A stretch of 33,403 nt of DNA from Clostridia bacterium. GTDB lineage: Bacteria; Bacillota; Clostridia; Christensenellales; Christensenellaceae. Both the position numbers and the translations under genes were made by a program. The notes beneath the pieces were generated by a model. That model had not been told where the DNA came from. It did not search any database and saw nothing but the letters and a program-made list of their open reading frames with translations. Positions 15,866-22,748 of the stretch are shown one piece after another. The DNA is taken from positions 1 through 33,403 of the forward strand of contig JAAUYQ010000087.1 in the NCBI GenBank assembly GCA_014805015.1, in the 5' to 3' direction. Numbering within the stretch: the stretch's first letter is position 1; the number at the start of each line of letters is the position of its first letter.

Positions 15866-16579
15866 CTACTCCTCCCCGAAGACGCGCCGCATCATTTCCT
15901 GATACGCCTCTTCAACGTCCCCGAGGTCGCGCCGGAACCGGTCCTTATCGAGCTTTTCGCCCGTGGCTGCATCCCAGAACCGGCAGGTATCGGGAGAAAT
16001 CTCGTCTGCAAGTACGATGCTGCCGTCCGGCAGCCTGCCAAATTCGAGCTTGAAATCCACCAGGCGCACCCCGCAGCCGGCAAAAAACTCGCGCAGAATG
16101 TCATTGACCTTAAGTGCCGCCTCCCGGATTTCCCGGACTTCGTCTTCCCCGGCAAGACCCAGGGCCAGGGCATGGGAAGTGTTGATCAGCGGATCGTGCA
16201 GTTCATCGTTCTTGTAGGAGAACTCGAAAGTGGGCTGCCCGAATTCGATGCCTTCCTCTACGCCGTAACGTCTCGCAAAAGATCCGGCAGAGATGTTGCG
16301 GACGATCACTTCCAGCGGCACGATGTCCACTTTTTTTACCACCGTGTCCCGGTCTGAAAGCTCCTTGACATAGTGCGTAGCGATTCCCTGCTCAGCAAGC
16401 ATCTGCATGAGGAAGTTGCTCATACGGTTGTTGACGGCACCTTTGCCGCGGATAGTCCCTTTCTTCTCCCCGTCAAAAGCGGTCGCATCGTCCTTGTAGG
16501 ACACAATCACCAGGGCTGGATCCTCTGTCTCGTAGACCCTTTTGGCCTTGCCCTCATATAACTGGTGCTTTTTTTCCAT
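15866..16579 (-). CDS. purC: SAICAR synthetase
   Basis: This ATP-dependent enzyme joins CAIR and aspartate to give SAICAR, the seventh step. It is 237 residues, the usual bacterial length. [13 protein letters not shown] and [17 protein letters not shown] form the nucleotide site; [20 protein letters not shown] and [11 protein letters not shown] are the two PurC signatures. GGAGG lies 16 bases before the ATG, longer than usual. A small CGC-GCTA-GCG hairpin between them could reduce the gap to six. The gene is eight bases after purE and three before purF. PurB, which acts next, is absent from this window. Confidence 0.98.
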   Translation of the reverse strand: MEKKHQLYEGKAKRVYETEDPALVIVSYKDDATAFDGEKKGTIRGKGAVNNRMSNFLMQMLAEQGIATHYVKELSDRDTVVKKVDIVPLEVIVRNISAGSFARRYGVEEGIEFGQPTFEFSYKNDELHDPLINTSHALALGLAGEDEVREIREAALKVNDILREFFAGCGVRLVDFKLEFGRLPDGSIVLADEISPDTCRFWDAATGEKLDKDRFRRDLGDVEEAYQEMMRRVFGEE

Positions 16580-16587
16580 GTATTTCG

Positions 16588-17082
16588 CTAGCGCGCCTCC
16601 ACGTCCCGGATCCCGGCATCACCGGCAAGTACTTTCTCGGCGCTGGCACGCCGCAGCTCCTCGAGGCTCGAAGCCAGCTGCGGCTCCGTCACAGCGAGAA
16701 TCTGTGCTGCCAGCAGCGCTGCGTTCACTGCCGCATCCACGCCCACGCACGCAACCGGAATTCCCGGCGGCATCTGCACAGTGGAGAGCAGAGCGTCCAC
16801 GCCATCCAGTGCCGCTGATTTCAGCGGCACGCCGATGACCGGCAGCGTCGTGCGCGCCGCGACAGCTCCAGCGAGATGCGCGGCCATGCCGGCTTCCGCA
16901 ATCAGCACCCCGTAGCCTTCCTCACGTGCCTTCGCCGCGAACTCAGCCACTGCGTCCGGCGTCCTGTGGGCGCTCATCACGCGCGCTTCGCAGGGCACAC
17001 CGAGCGACTTGAGTGTGTCCACAGTTTTGCTCGCCACAGGAAGATCGCTCGTACTTCCCATGATCACTGCAACTTTTTTCAC
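16588..17082 (-). CDS. purE: AIR carboxylase / N5-CAIR mutase PurE
   Basis: This is the sixth step of purine synthesis, and the gene is first in the operon. The protein has 164 residues and opens [21 protein letters not shown], with [12 protein letters not shown] as the conserved substrate loop. The next loop reads [16 protein letters not shown] where class I enzymes usually have GAGGAAHLPG, so one Gly and one Pro are changed. Class I PurE normally takes N5-CAIR made by PurK, and no purK is in this window. Whether this copy uses bicarbonate directly cannot be decided by eye. The start is GTG at 17082 with GGAGG six bases upstream. Confidence 0.95.
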   Translation of the reverse strand: MKKVAVIMGSTSDLPVASKTVDTLKSLGVPCEARVMSAHRTPDAVAEFAAKAREEGYGVLIAEAGMAAHLAGAVAARTTLPVIGVPLKSAALDGVDALLSTVQMPPGIPVACVGVDAAVNAALLAAQILAVTEPQLASSLEELRRASAEKVLAGDAGIRDVEAR

Positions 17083-17223
17083 CTATACCTCCAAGCTGCG
17101 CCGGCGCATCGCGTCGGACCCAGCATCTTCCATATCATTCTGTCCTGCGGCCCGACTGGCCTGGAATCTGCCCTGCCGACGGGCAAAAAAAACCGCAACC
17201 ATCATAGCTGTCAAGCCCCATAT

Positions 17224-17252
17224 ATGCTACCATTGAGACCCAGGCGATGCAA
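17224..17252 (-). promoter_or_regulatory. Predicted promoter of the purine operon
   Basis: On the minus strand TTGCAT (plus 17247-17252) and TAGCAT (17224-17229) are separated by 17 bases. This would give a leader of about 135 bases before purE. The leader contains a run of eight T residues (complement at 17186-17193) without a convincing hairpin before it. I found no match to the purine, PRPP or ppGpp riboswitch patterns I know, and no clear PurR box. Confidence 0.4.
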
Positions 17253-17308
17253 GAAAGGGCTCGTCCTCCGAGCAGCTGGAGCACCTCGGTGCCGGAACCG
17301 CTCTGTTC

Positions 17309-17339
17309 TTGACTTAAAGTCAGCTTTAGCCTGTATGCT
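17309..17339 (+). promoter_or_regulatory. Possible tautomerase promoter with a palindrome over the -35
   Basis: TTGACT at 17309-17314 is followed by TGTATG (17-base spacer) or TATGCT (19-base spacer), neither ideal. The 13-base perfect palindrome TGACTT-A-AAGTCA (17310-17322) overlaps the -35 and has the look of an operator. The gene starts about 130 bases downstream, after a small CTGTC/GACAG hairpin. The divergent purine promoter lies some 60 bases away. Confidence 0.3.
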
Positions 17340-17468
17340 CGTATCTGGTGACGGTGTGTCAGAACAAACCGGAGACCGCAGCATAGCCCGGCAGGTCCGG
17401 CCTGGCCGCCATCCCTGATTTCTCCGCCTGTCTCCAGGGACAGACCGCGCCTCCAGAAAGGAAGAAAT

Positions 17469-17657
17469 ATGCCTATCATTAATGTGGACGTCGGCAAACT
17501 CTCCAGAGATCAGAAAAAAGAGCTGGTACACGAGATGACCAGTACGCTCGCGCGCATATCTGGCGTGCCAGAAGCGGCGATTGACGTCGTCATCCGAGAA
17601 AACGATCCGGACAACATTGGGGTCGGCGGCGTGCTGCTGAGCGACACAGAATCGTAG
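17469..17657 (+). CDS. 4-oxalocrotonate tautomerase family protein
   Basis: This small protein of 62 residues is in the tautomerase superfamily, which works as oligomers and uses the amino-terminal proline exposed after Met removal as catalytic base. Pro2 is present (MPIINVDVGKLS), followed by the usual helix SRDQKKELVHEMTSTLARISG and the second strand IDVVIRENDPDNIGVGGVLLSD. Family members range from aromatic-degradation enzymes to proteins of unknown role, and nothing nearby suggests a degradation pathway. AAAGGAAG lies before the ATG. The gene is transcribed alone, divergent from the purine operon, and has its own terminator. Confidence 0.92.
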   Translation: MPIINVDVGKLSRDQKKELVHEMTSTLARISGVPEAAIDVVIRENDPDNIGVGGVLLSDTES

Positions 17658-17815
17658 ACGCTGGGGCAGCCAACCGGCCGGAACGCTCCGCCCATCCTCT
17701 GCCCCAAGTGAAAGACGGCCCGCAGGTGCTGTTCCCGCTTCCGGATGAAATCGCAGAACTGCAGGGCAGACCGTGCCGGAGGCATCGCAGCAGCGTCCCC
17801 GACATCCTAAGACTG

Positions 17816-17861
17816 AGGTCACAGCCCGGCCGGGAACAGACCGGCTGCGACCTCTTTTTTT
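17816..17861 (+). terminator. Rho-independent terminator after the tautomerase gene
   Basis: AGGTC pairs with GACCT, and inside it AGCCCGG pairs with CCGGCT with one bulge; seven T residues follow. It lies about 160 bases past the stop codon. The intervening stretch (17658-17815) holds a 7-bp GGGGCAG/CTGCCCC inverted repeat and no credible gene. Confidence 0.8.
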
Positions 17862-18307
17862 GTGCCCTTTTTCAGGCCCTGCTGCCGACCTCGAGCAGGC
17901 TTAAGGCTGATCAGACCACCGCCAGGCGCAGTTCTGCCTGATCTCCCAGATACGGTGATAGCCTCAGATTACCGCTCCCGAGAATACACAAGCTTTAATG
18001 CCCAGATTACTACCCAGATTACTTTTCGGGCACTCGTCCCCATTTTTTCGTATTTGTATTCCGATTTGCATACTGTGTTATGCATGACAAAATTGTATTA
18101 TTCGTCTGCAATTCATGTTAATATATTTGTACGGATCTTCGCAGTATCGTCTGATCTGTCATACAGGACACGGAAGGCGACGCCAGCAGCCGGACTTCCG
18201 GACATCAACATCGGGCTGTAGACCGTAGCTGGCCCAGAGTCTGCGCCTTTTGCTTTAGGACCGCAGGCATGGTGTCATCAGTAATCGTGTCAATTGGAGG
18301 GGACTGG
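17862..18307 (+). other. Gene-free, AT-rich upstream region of the PD-(D/E)XK gene
   Basis: There is no credible coding frame here. Three copies of CAGATTAC (17965, 18003, 18015) lie within 58 bases, followed by an AT-rich block (about 18040-18140) that probably contains the promoter of the next gene. I could not choose a convincing -35/-10 pair. GGAGGGG at about 18296-18302 is the ribosome binding site of the gene starting at 18308. Confidence 0.5.
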
Positions 18308-19531
18308 ATGACAGAAAGAAACAGCAGCGTGAGCAAACATTCTTCGCAGCCTGATGCAGCGCATCAGGCTGGCCCGGTCAGCAGCGGCCCCGTGGGCAAC
18401 CTGCTCGCAGCCGGCCCTGAGGCAGCTGCACTCGACGCCGCGGCCAAAAGTATTCTGAGAGACAAAGATGTCATGGCGTACATTCTGCGCGGCTGCATCG
18501 CCGAGCTTCGGCCATACAGCATGGAGTGTGTGCGGGACTATTTTATGGACCCGGACACGCGCACAGACCTGCCGGTGCACGCCGACGAACGCTATGCGAT
18601 CGAGACTATACGGCGGATGCGGTCCCTTGACCGGGAAAGCAAGGATCCTATCGAAGGTGCCACATACTACGATCTGCTGTGCAAGACCGGACTGCCAGAA
18701 GACGGGATGCCCGATACGGAAGCTGATCTGGTGACCGCCTCTCTCGATCCAGGAGTTCCCCTTCCCTACGAAGGTGTGGGCGGCGGCATCAGCCGGGATG
18801 AGATGCCAGCGCACAGGTCCTTCGCTCCGAGTCAGCTGCTCATAGCAGATTCGGAGATGCAGGTCAGATTCCGGTACGAGCGACTGCGCAGCTGCCGCGA
18901 CACATACTACCGCGCGCGCGTCGTCAGCGAAGAACGCGGGGTGGACTTCACAGACAGCAATTATCAGAATATGCTTGGCGTGGCGAGTATATGGATATAC
19001 CCCCGGCCGCCGGAGTCGTATGCAGCCCGGATCGCCGAGTGGCCGCTGAGGCACGAGGTCATGACCACCCAGGAGCGGAATGAGAGTCGCTCCCTGATCG
19101 CGGGCATGGCTCGTCCGGAGCGGTCCATAGACGTCTATTTGGGCTCAACCGAAGGGCACGTTACGGGCCCCCGAGCAGCAATCGAAATGATGCGCCTACT
19201 GCTGCTTCTCTTCACAGACACCGGAAAGACGCAGCAGGAAATCAGGGGCATTCTCGCAGATACTTATCGCATCCGTGATGCTGAGGGGCTTGCAGAAAGG
19301 AGCATAAACATGTCGAATCTTGCCTTGCAGTACTACGAACAAGGAGCCGATGAAGAACGGGCTAAGATGGAAGCGGAGTTCTCGAGGCTGAAAGAGGAAG
19401 TAAAGATCTCAAATCAGGAGGCAGAAACTTCAAAGCAGGAAACAGAAGCGTTAAAGCAGGAGGCAGAGACGCTGAGGCAGGAAGTCAAGCGACTGAAAGC
19501 GCAGCTTGCGGTCTCCGAACACAAGGCATAG
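18308..19531 (+). CDS. Rpn-type PD-(D/E)XK nuclease family protein with coiled-coil tail
   Basis: This 407-residue protein resembles the Rpn/PD-(D/E)XK nuclease family transposases common in Clostridia. Family landmarks appear in order: DKDVMAYILRGCIAEL near residue 55, EGATYYDLL with the probable metal-binding Asp, a hydrophobic strand LLIADSEMQ that supplies E-x-Q, then TDSNYQNMLGVASIWIYPRPPES. The segment between Asp and E-x-Q is longer than usual and acidic. The last 60 residues form a strong coiled coil with heptad-like EAETxKQE repeats. Rpn proteins promote recA-independent recombination and act as DNA endonucleases in E. coli; here that role is inferred. The start at ATG 18308 follows GGAGGGG; the open frame begins 13 codons earlier without a ribosome site. 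A damaged partial copy lies immediately downstream. Confidence 0.8.
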   Translation: MTERNSSVSKHSSQPDAAHQAGPVSSGPVGNLLAAGPEAAALDAAAKSILRDKDVMAYILRGCIAELRPYSMECVRDYFMDPDTRTDLPVHADERYAIETIRRMRSLDRESKDPIEGATYYDLLCKTGLPEDGMPDTEADLVTASLDPGVPLPYEGVGGGISRDEMPAHRSFAPSQLLIADSEMQVRFRYERLRSCRDTYYRARVVSEERGVDFTDSNYQNMLGVASIWIYPRPPESYAARIAEWPLRHEVMTTQERNESRSLIAGMARPERSIDVYLGSTEGHVTGPRAAIEMMRLLLLLFTDTGKTQQEIRGILADTYRIRDAEGLAERSINMSNLALQYYEQGADEERAKMEAEFSRLKEEVKISNQEAETSKQETEALKQEAETLRQEVKRLKAQLAVSEHKA

Positions 19532-20285
19532 ATCGTTCTCCGCGAGTTATACTGACGAGCCGTGACATCTGCCAAATCAACGTGGCTTCCTGTGCCCACA
19601 GAACCGAGGCTGCCCGAGTCGAAGGCAAATCTTGATGCCCGTCAGTATAGCTGCTTATAGCGGATTTGGAGATGTAGGTCAGATTCCAGTACGAGCTGCT
19701 GCATAGCTACCGCGACATATTCTACCGCGCGTGAGTCGTCAGCGAAGAACTCAGAGTGGACTTCACAGACAGCAATTACCGGAATGTGCTTGATGAGGCG
19801 AGTATATGGATATACCCGCGGCCGCCGGAGTCGTATGCAGCCCGGATCGCCGAGTGGCCGCTGAGGCACGAGGTCATGACCACCCAGGAGCGGAACGAGT
19901 GCTGCTCCCTGATCGCTGGTATGACTCAGCCAGAGCGGTCCATAGACGTCTATTTAGGCTCAACCGAAGGGTACGTTGCGGGCCCCAGAGCAGCTGCGCC
20001 TGCTGCTGCTTCTCTTCACAGATGCTGGAAAGACGCAGCAGGAAATCAGGGGCATTCTCGCAGATGCTTGTCGCATCCGAGATGCTGAAGGGCTTGCAGA
20101 AAGGAGCATAAATATGTCGAATCTTGCCTTGCAGTACTACGAACAAGGAGCCGACGAAGAGCGAGCGAAGCTAAACAAGGAGTTCTCGAAGCTGAAAGCA
20201 GAGGCTGAAGCAGCAAAGCAGGAGGCTGAGACACGGAGGCTGGAAGTCAAGCGGCTGAAAGCGCTGCGTGCGGTATACGAGCGCG
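18834..20285 (+). repeat. Partial tandem duplication of the PD-(D/E)XK gene
   Basis: Copy A spans about 18834-19520 and copy B about 19649-20285. They align without gaps at an offset of 815 bases from a sharp left boundary (AGCTGCT at 18834 and 19649) up to about 19170. Copy B then lacks 11 bases near 19990 (offset 804) and carries a shorter coiled-coil region. The 117 bases between the copies show no similarity to the gene. Confidence 0.9.
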
Positions 20286-20317
20286 AGGCGTCGTCTCTCA
20301 GGGAAAAGCTTCTCTGA
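19649..20317 (+). pseudogene. Decayed second copy of the PD-(D/E)XK gene (C-terminal part)
   Basis: This copy starts inside the E-x-Q region and lacks the entire N-terminal half. Two codons of the intact gene have become stops (CAG to TAG at about 19674, CGC to TGA at about 19732), and an 11-base deletion near 19990 shifts the frame. The C-terminus is still readable from about 20000 to 20317: SNLALQYYEQGADEERAK, then a coiled coil ending YEREASSLREKLL. The coiled-coil segment differs in heptad number from copy A, so it may have evolved separately before the rest decayed. Confidence 0.85.
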
Positions 20318-20499
20318 TCTGAGCACTGGGAACTCCGATTCAATGAAGTCCGGAAGGTGGACCGCTTCTGGACACACTGAGGGTGGTCCAATCGTCGCTT
20401 CCCGCTCTATCGCTTCTGCGGAGCTGACAGAAAAGCTCTGCAATCCTGTTTCAGCATTTGTCTCCGGGCTGCAGCCGCAACACAGAGCGCCAATCGAGC

Positions 20500-20531
20500 A
20501 GAAGACCTTCCAAAGAAGGTCTTCTTTTTTT
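20500..20531 (+). terminator. Strong rho-independent terminator
   Basis: AGAAGACCTTC-CAAA-GAAGGTCTTCT is a perfect 11-bp stem with a 4-base loop, followed by a T run. It lies about 180 bases after the end of the decayed gene copy, with no credible gene between. It may end transcripts from the PD-(D/E)XK region. Confidence 0.9.
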
Positions 20532-20696
20532 CATGACCAAAAGCGTCGGCTGGACGTCCTGCCGCGAAACAGGTGGCTCTTTCGGTCTGTCAGAAAGCAT
20601 TCCTGCGCAAGGAATCGGCCGCGGTTTCCGTGCTGGCTCTGCGCACAGTCTCCGTTTCCGCTGGTGCCTGCAGCTGCGACGTTTCACCGAATCCAC

Positions 20697-20725
20697 CGGC
20701 AGTTCCGATATTGTTATGCTATAAT
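20697..20725 (+). promoter_or_regulatory. Predicted promoter of the transglutaminase-like gene
   Basis: TATAAT at 20720-20725 is preceded by TG one base upstream, an extended -10 (TGCTATAAT). The -35 region CGGCAG is poor, as is common with extended -10 elements. The leader to the GTG start is about 130 bases. Confidence 0.55.
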
Positions 20726-20857
20726 GCACGTATATCTTTCGGATTTCCAGTCTTCTGCCGGGCCATTCACTTACCAGCACCGTTCAGATCGTACAGCGGA
20801 ATCAGGTACTGGCCCGTCAGGCAGCGGATACTGTCCTATCTCAAAGGAGTCTTTTTT

Positions 20858-22525
20858 GTGAAACAATCTCTTAGATTTCTTCTTGCAGTGCTTATTATGC
20901 TGTGTCCTGCCGTTCGGCCGGCCTTCGCTGCAGATATGCCTGAAAGCGCGATTATCAGCATCGAGTTCGCCCAAGCCGGTTCGCCAGGCGTGCTTTGTGC
21001 CGCCGTTTCCGGTGTCCCCGACGACATCGCCTCGGTCACCTGCACGGTCTGGTGCGACACCGAAGATACGCACAGCTATCCAGCTGAGAAGCACGAGGAC
21101 GGATCCTGGCAGATCGAGGTTTCGAGCGCTGATCATGGTTTCCGTACCGGCACCTACAGGCTTATCGCCTGGACGGACAGCACAGAACCCCACAGAATTC
21201 TGGGGACGGCAACTGCAGAGCTGCAGTATACCGGTGGCGTGCTGACAGCCGAGCCGGCAGATGAGCAATACACGCAGATTGCTCTGCGCCTGACCGGAGC
21301 GGAGCTTCCGGCTGGAAGTCCAGTTTGGTTCCGCTCGGCCTCTGTACAGAATCCGGACGACTTCCGGGTCTATTTCGGTCACTTACAGCCGGACGGTTCC
21401 TATGCCGGCATGATGTTTCCGTCCCGGCATGGTGCTGCTGGCAACTATCATATTTCAGCATTCGTTCATTCCACTGAGATCGCCTGCACAGAAATCGAAC
21501 TGCCCGGTTGCTCCAGTGCATCTGTCGAGGCCGACATGACAGATGTCTCGGCCGGTCTGTTCGAGATCCGGGCACACGCTGACGCACCTTCAGGCATCTT
21601 CCGCCTCTCGGCCGCTGTCTGGGCGTCGCCCGATCAGAGCGATATCGAGTGGCTCACCATGGAACAGTTCGGAGATTCCTGGATCACCCACACCTCCGCA
21701 GCTGCGCACGCCCACCGCTTCGGCACCTACAATGTGCACATCTATGCACGGCTCGGCAACGGTCTGCAGGCTCTTGCGGCTGCCCGAACTTTCCAGCTCG
21801 ATCCGGTCCGGTATACGTATGTTGAGCAGCCGGCTCCTGGTGAGTACGTCATCACCATGCTTGGAACCGGCCTCCCTGCCGGCACCACCCTCCAGCTCCC
21901 GACCTGGAGCGAAGAAAACGGACAGGACGACCTTTACTGGTACACAGCCGTCGTCGGTGAGGACGGCTCCGTGCACTGCCCGCTGAATCTCTCGCTGCAT
22001 GCAGCCTCGTCTCCGGTTTTCTTCACCCACGTGTATCATGGCAGCGAGGTTCTCGGCGCTGCAACCTACGATGTTCCTGATGTCTCTGAGCAGCCGTCTG
22101 TGCAGCTGCAGCTCAGCCGGGCCCGCCAGATGGTCTACGATGAAGTTGGCTACGATCTCCACAGTGTGTACCTGTGGACAGTGAATAACATCAAGTACAC
22201 CCCGCGTCCCTGGCAGGAGCACGCTCCGGCCGGCTACACCAGAGAGCAGTGGTTTGCGCTCGAAGGATTCAACGAGCGCAAAGGCGACTGTTTCGTCTAC
22301 GCAGCAGCCTTTGCCGAGCTGGCCCGCGGTCTTGGCTACGATGCGCAGTACGTCGAAGGTTATGTGTGGTCCGTCCGCGGGCTGTGGGCAGACCATGGTT
22401 TTGTCATTATCCGTCAGGATGGCGCCACATACGTCTGCGATCCGGAACTCCAGAGCGTCTCTACCAAGCCGCGGAATCTGTTCATGCAGCCGGTCGGCGG
22501 CAGCAGCGCTAAGTACAAATGGTAG
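20858..22525 (+). CDS. Secreted transglutaminase-like protein with Bsp-like repeats
   Basis: This exported protein of 555 residues starts at GTG 20858, eight bases after AAAGGAG; the longer open frame upstream is not coding. A signal peptide (KQSLRFLLAVLIMLCPAVRPAFA, residues 2-24) precedes ADMP. Roughly residues 35-390 form four diverged repeats of about 80-90 residues resembling the GBS Bsp-like domain; each has a W/WS core strand followed by H-x(4-6)-G-x-Y (for example HAHRFGTYNVHIYA). The C-terminal 130 residues are a transglutaminase-like domain with Cys478 (ERKGDCFVYAAAFAELARGLG), His513 (WADHGFVII) and Asp528 (VCDPEL), so the catalytic triad is complete. The domain may act as a cysteine peptidase or cross-linking enzyme at the cell surface. 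No anchor or sortase motif is seen. It has its own promoter. Confidence 0.88.
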   Translation: MKQSLRFLLAVLIMLCPAVRPAFAADMPESAIISIEFAQAGSPGVLCAAVSGVPDDIASVTCTVWCDTEDTHSYPAEKHEDGSWQIEVSSADHGFRTGTYRLIAWTDSTEPHRILGTATAELQYTGGVLTAEPADEQYTQIALRLTGAELPAGSPVWFRSASVQNPDDFRVYFGHLQPDGSYAGMMFPSRHGAAGNYHISAFVHSTEIACTEIELPGCSSASVEADMTDVSAGLFEIRAHADAPSGIFRLSAAVWASPDQSDIEWLTMEQFGDSWITHTSAAAHAHRFGTYNVHIYARLGNGLQALAAARTFQLDPVRYTYVEQPAPGEYVITMLGTGLPAGTTLQLPTWSEENGQDDLYWYTAVVGEDGSVHCPLNLSLHAASSPVFFTHVYHGSEVLGAATYDVPDVSEQPSVQLQLSRARQMVYDEVGYDLHSVYLWTVNNIKYTPRPWQEHAPAGYTREQWFALEGFNERKGDCFVYAAAFAELARGLGYDAQYVEGYVWSVRGLWADHGFVIIRQDGATYVCDPELQSVSTKPRNLFMQPVGGSSAKYKW

Positions 22526-22532
22526 ATCGGGG

Positions 22533-22554
22533 CTTCCGCTTATCGAAGCGGGAG
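22533..22554 (+). terminator. Hairpin after the transglutaminase-like gene
   Basis: CTTCCGCTT-ATCG-AAGCGGGAG forms nine pairs (one G-U) seven bases after the stop codon. There is no T run, so it may be a 3'-end stabiliser or a weak terminator. Confidence 0.45.
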
Positions 22555-22619
22555 TACCCACGCCATAAAGATGACGAACTGCCCCGGCTGCAGTCTTGCA
22601 AGCTATTTGATATGTCCTG

Positions 22620-22649
22620 TTGGCGCACCTTCGTTATATAGAGTATAAT
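22620..22649 (+). promoter_or_regulatory. Predicted promoter of the [FeFe] hydrogenase gene
   Basis: TTGGCG (22620-22625) and a perfect TATAAT (22644-22649) are 18 bases apart, about 100 bases before the gene. Confidence 0.6.
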
Positions 22650-22667
22650 GTTCTGTGTGTGGTTGGT

Positions 22668-22748
22668 TGTCCCGCCGTGGTGTTTCTGCGGTGGGACATC
22701 TACTTCTGCCGCAAAATCTGCCTGAAAGGGTGAGCGCCGGGGCGCTCA
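22668..22748 (+). promoter_or_regulatory. Structured leader of the hydrogenase gene with hairpin between Shine-Dalgarno and start
   Basis: Two hairpins occupy the leader. The first, TGTCCCGCCG/CGGTGGGACA (22668-22698), has ten pairs including one G-U. The second, GAGCGC-CGGG-GCGCTC (22732-22747), lies between GAAAGGG (Shine-Dalgarno, 22724-22730) and two in-frame ATGs at 22749 and 22758. With the second hairpin folded the effective spacing to ATG 22758 is 11 bases; to ATG 22749 it is two. The GGGG in the loop is a weak alternative ribosome site for ATG 22749. Confidence 0.5.

Noticed and set aside
17083-17223. Purine or PRPP riboswitch in the purE leader
   Set aside because: No known consensus core was seen and the T8 run lacks a preceding hairpin, so there was not enough support to call one.
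17708-17941. 77-codon frame downstream of the tautomerase gene
   Set aside because: It runs straight through a strong terminator and has no ribosome site or recognisable sequence.
20573-20857. N-terminal extension of the transglutaminase-like protein
   Set aside because: It would bury the signal peptide, spans the predicted promoter, and the GTG at 20858 has an ideal AAAGGAG.
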